From the NCBI GenBank assembly GCA_947176505.1, contig CAMWQW010000006.1, positions 64,001 to 128,000 of the forward strand: a DNA stretch of 64,000 nt. Direction: 5' to 3'. Below the pieces are notes generated by a model. The model was not told the origin of the DNA. It worked only from the letters and a program-made list of their open reading frames with translations, and made no database searches. This document shows, piece by piece, positions 62,175-64,000 of the stretch (its first letter is position 1; each line of letters begins with the position of its first letter). A program made the position numbers and the translations under genes. The DNA is from an uncultured Lachnospiraceae bacterium. Its GTDB lineage: Bacteria; Bacillota; Clostridia; Lachnospirales; Lachnospiraceae.

Positions 62175-64000
62175 CTAAGGATTTACTATTCTTGCATTTG
62201 TCCCATACTCTTCCAGCCATTCTACCCATGGCGGAGGCAATTCATAAGACTTCCCCGGAGTTGTAACATCCGTAAGCTTAGGTGCTGTACCTCCTTGATT
62301 CAATGGATTTGTAGAATAGTTTACTTGTGGAATCGTATTTTCTTGCAAAAAATCATCAAACCATTTGGGAACTTCAACTTCTACAATTTGTGCATCACCA
62401 CCTCTTCTATTTAAAAAATATTCTGCATGCTCGCCATTATCAATACTTACACTTAAATTTGCATTTTTATTTGGAATGCTAATTGTCCCGTCCGAATTAA
62501 CTTCTATTCTAACCTGACTTGCATTATTGCCATTACCTCCTTGTACTCGTCTATATGTAACAGTATCCTCCGTATTTTTACCAGTAGTATCATGTTGGGT
62601 ATTCCCCGCATTATTATTATTTGTACCATACAATCTCGGATTTGACAATCCCAGCATAAGTATCATGTTGCTGCCCGCCGCTGACACATCCTTGAACTGC
62701 TGATAATTCTCCTGTCCCATTGCATCCGCCATCATGTTCCTTCCTGCCAGACCCACCATGGAGTCATTCACCTTCACCGCCATGTTGCTGAAGGTCACTG
62801 TATATCCCGTCAGCATGGTTGCCGTCATGATGGTCTCACTGCTGACAAACACCCCTGCCGGCAGGAAGACCCCCGTCATCCCATAGGGCACGACTTGGGC
62901 TAACACCACCTCCGATGCATACGGCACCATGCAGAAAGCCGCTCCTGCCAGCGCTCCTTCTGTGGAACTGACCAGACCGGTCAGCATATAGTCATCTAAA
63001 CCGCTCACCTCACCACGCCGGATATCGTTTGCTGCCATGCCACCTACTGCCGCCGTGCCACAGAATCCTGCCAGCCCTCCTACGATCCACGGTGCAAATG
63101 CCGCCGTTGCCCCTCCCGTGAACACGATGGACGCCAGATAGCCTGCCCCTACTGCCACGGCTCCCACTACTGCAAGCCCTGCAAGGCAGTGTCCGGCAAG
63201 CTTCCCCCAGCTGAACCCTCCGTCATCCGGCTCTGTCTCTTCCGGTTCGTCCTTATATGGCTTGTAGCGGATGAAGTCTGTACCACACAGCACGTTGATG
63301 CTGGACAGTGCATTGAACTCATTATTGAAGGTAAATCCCGCATCCCCCGTCCCTGTCGGCGGATTGCTCCCAGTCCCGCTTGGGATGATATCTTTCCCCT
63401 TCTCTTCACAGCGGACCTGTGACCTGTACATGTTGATCTCCTGCGGGGTGTACGCATGGATCTTTGCCGCTTCCAGTCTGACCATTCCGGATGCTGTCAG
63501 TTCCGTCTTAGTATTGCTTTCGAATGTCACTGCTCTTTCATCAATCACAGAAGTCTGTCCGCCACCTCCCTGCATGGACAGATGCTCCGGGTACAGTTCC
63601 ATCTTCTTGCCCGCTGCTGTCATGAACGTCCTTTTCTGCTGTCCGGGCATGCTCCCGCCATTGCCCCTTACGTCAGATGCCGCTGTCCCCTCCGATGCCG
63701 TGCCGGAACCGAAATACAGTCTGACATTGTTCCCCTTCTCCGGCATGGCATACATGATATTACCGGAAACAGGTGTCCAGCCCCACTCATAGTCCGCTCC
63801 CTCATAAGGCTCGTCTATCTGTAAGCCGATCCTCATCTTCTCCGCCTGTGTGCTGACCACCCTGCCTGTGAATTCCATGCCTGTCAGTCTGTCATGGTCT
63901 ATGTACGGGATGTACCAGTTCCCGCACCCACCTGCATAGTAGGTGAATTCCAACTGCTCATGGTGCAGTTCAATACATTTCCTGTATATCACATGACTGC
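62175..64000 (-). CDS. VgrG-like toxin carrier with C-terminal toxin tip 2 (5' end outside window)
   Basis: At least 608 residues; the frame is open at the window edge, so the start is not visible. It is identical in protein sequence to the other carrier through the shared core to SNPRLYGTNNNNAGN, then diverges. The last 141 residues differ: TVTYRRVQGG, VEVPKWFDDFLQE, PLNQGGTAPKLTD and ELPPPWVEWLEEYGTN. Tip 2 looks like a compact toxin domain seen in other Lachnospiraceae polymorphic toxins, but I cannot name its family or activity. A likely immunity gene follows. Confidence 0.8.
   Translation of the reverse strand, partial: SHVIYRKCIELHHEQLEFTYYAGGCGNWYIPYIDHDRLTGMEFTGRVVSTQAEKMRIGLQIDEPYEGADYEWGWTPVSGNIMYAMPEKGNNVRLYFGSGTASEGTAASDVRGNGGSMPGQQKRTFMTAAGKKMELYPEHLSMQGGGGQTSVIDERAVTFESNTKTELTASGMVRLEAAKIHAYTPQEINMYRSQVRCEEKGKDIIPSGTGSNPPTGTGDAGFTFNNEFNALSSINVLCGTDFIRYKPYKDEPEETEPDDGGFSWGKLAGHCLAGLAVVGAVAVGAGYLASIVFTGGATAAFAPWIVGGLAGFCGTAAVGGMAANDIRRGEVSGLDDYMLTGLVSSTEGALAGAAFCMVPYASEVVLAQVVPYGMTGVFLPAGVFVSSETIMTATMLTGYTVTFSNMAVKVNDSMVGLAGRNMMADAMGQENYQQFKDVSAAGSNMILMLGLSNPRLYGTNNNNAGNTQHDTTGKNTEDTVTYRRVQGGNGNNASQVRIEVNSDGTISIPNKNANLSVSIDNGEHAEYFLNRRGGDAQIVEVEVPKWFDDFLQENTIPQVNYSTNPLNQGGTAPKLTDVTTPGKSYELPPPWVEWLEEYGTNARIVNP
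62601..64000. repeat. Long direct repeat, copy 2 (carrier core)
   Basis: Second copy of the 59546-60945 repeat. Homology begins exactly at the toxin junction (common ATTCCCCGCATTATTATTAT) and continues to the window end. Confidence 0.9.

Noticed and set aside
1..64000. CRISPR arrays
   Set aside because: No set of regularly spaced short direct repeats was seen; the repeats found are the carrier duplication and a small interspersed repeat.

Overview
The window looks like the chromosome of a spore-forming, anaerobic Clostridia, most probably a Lachnospiraceae. The signs are spore genes (gpr, spoIIP, sigK), a Gram-positive type IV pilus/competence cluster, class III fructose-1,6-bisphosphatase, a lysine riboswitch on dapA and strong AGGAGG ribosome binding sites. 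Most genes lie on the minus strand. The species is inferred from gene content only.

Layout. (1) 1-10.4 kb: a type IV pilus and DNA-uptake block (pilC, pilB, dprA, comM/yifB, pilT, an HD-domain protein, sigK), with an Rpn-like nuclease gene between pilB and pilC. (2) 10.6-23.3 kb: housekeeping and sporulation genes (hemW, lepA, spoIIP, gpr, rpsT), two genes of a Ydj/Psp-type membrane-stress module, an SDR, a PurF homologue lacking its glutaminase cysteine, a degenerate GGDEF protein and a GH51 arabinofuranosidase. (3) 23.6-30.4 kb: a MATE exporter, a dead HIT gene, then an AT-rich five-gene island: winged helix, N6-adenine methyltransferase, a kinase with two GHKL ATPase domains, a receiver-domain protein and an HNH nuclease. 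(4) 30.5-50 kb: core genes (rlmD, pcrA, ydjI-like SPFH, pspA, a chemoreceptor, tRNA-Gly, an orphan substrate-binding lipoprotein, Hpt, yerC, cspA, a eukaryotic-type hisA, fbp, and dapA-dapB under a lysine riboswitch). (5) 50-64 kb: an accessory region with broken genes of a contractile-injection/toxin cluster, an IS110 element with a candidate bridge RNA, and an array of VgrG-like toxin carriers with immunity genes. Two carriers share a repeat of at least 1.4 kb but end in different toxin tips.

Two regions deserve most attention. The 25.3-30.4 kb island joins restriction-modification parts to what looks like a His-Asp phosphorelay, which suggests a nuclease gated by a two-component signal. 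The 52-64 kb region shows toxin-tip exchange and loss: intact carriers, displaced tips with surviving immunity genes, remnants of a third carrier, and adjacent genes with frameshifts or internal stops.

All function calls come from reading motifs by eye. No database search, alignment score or structure prediction was run.
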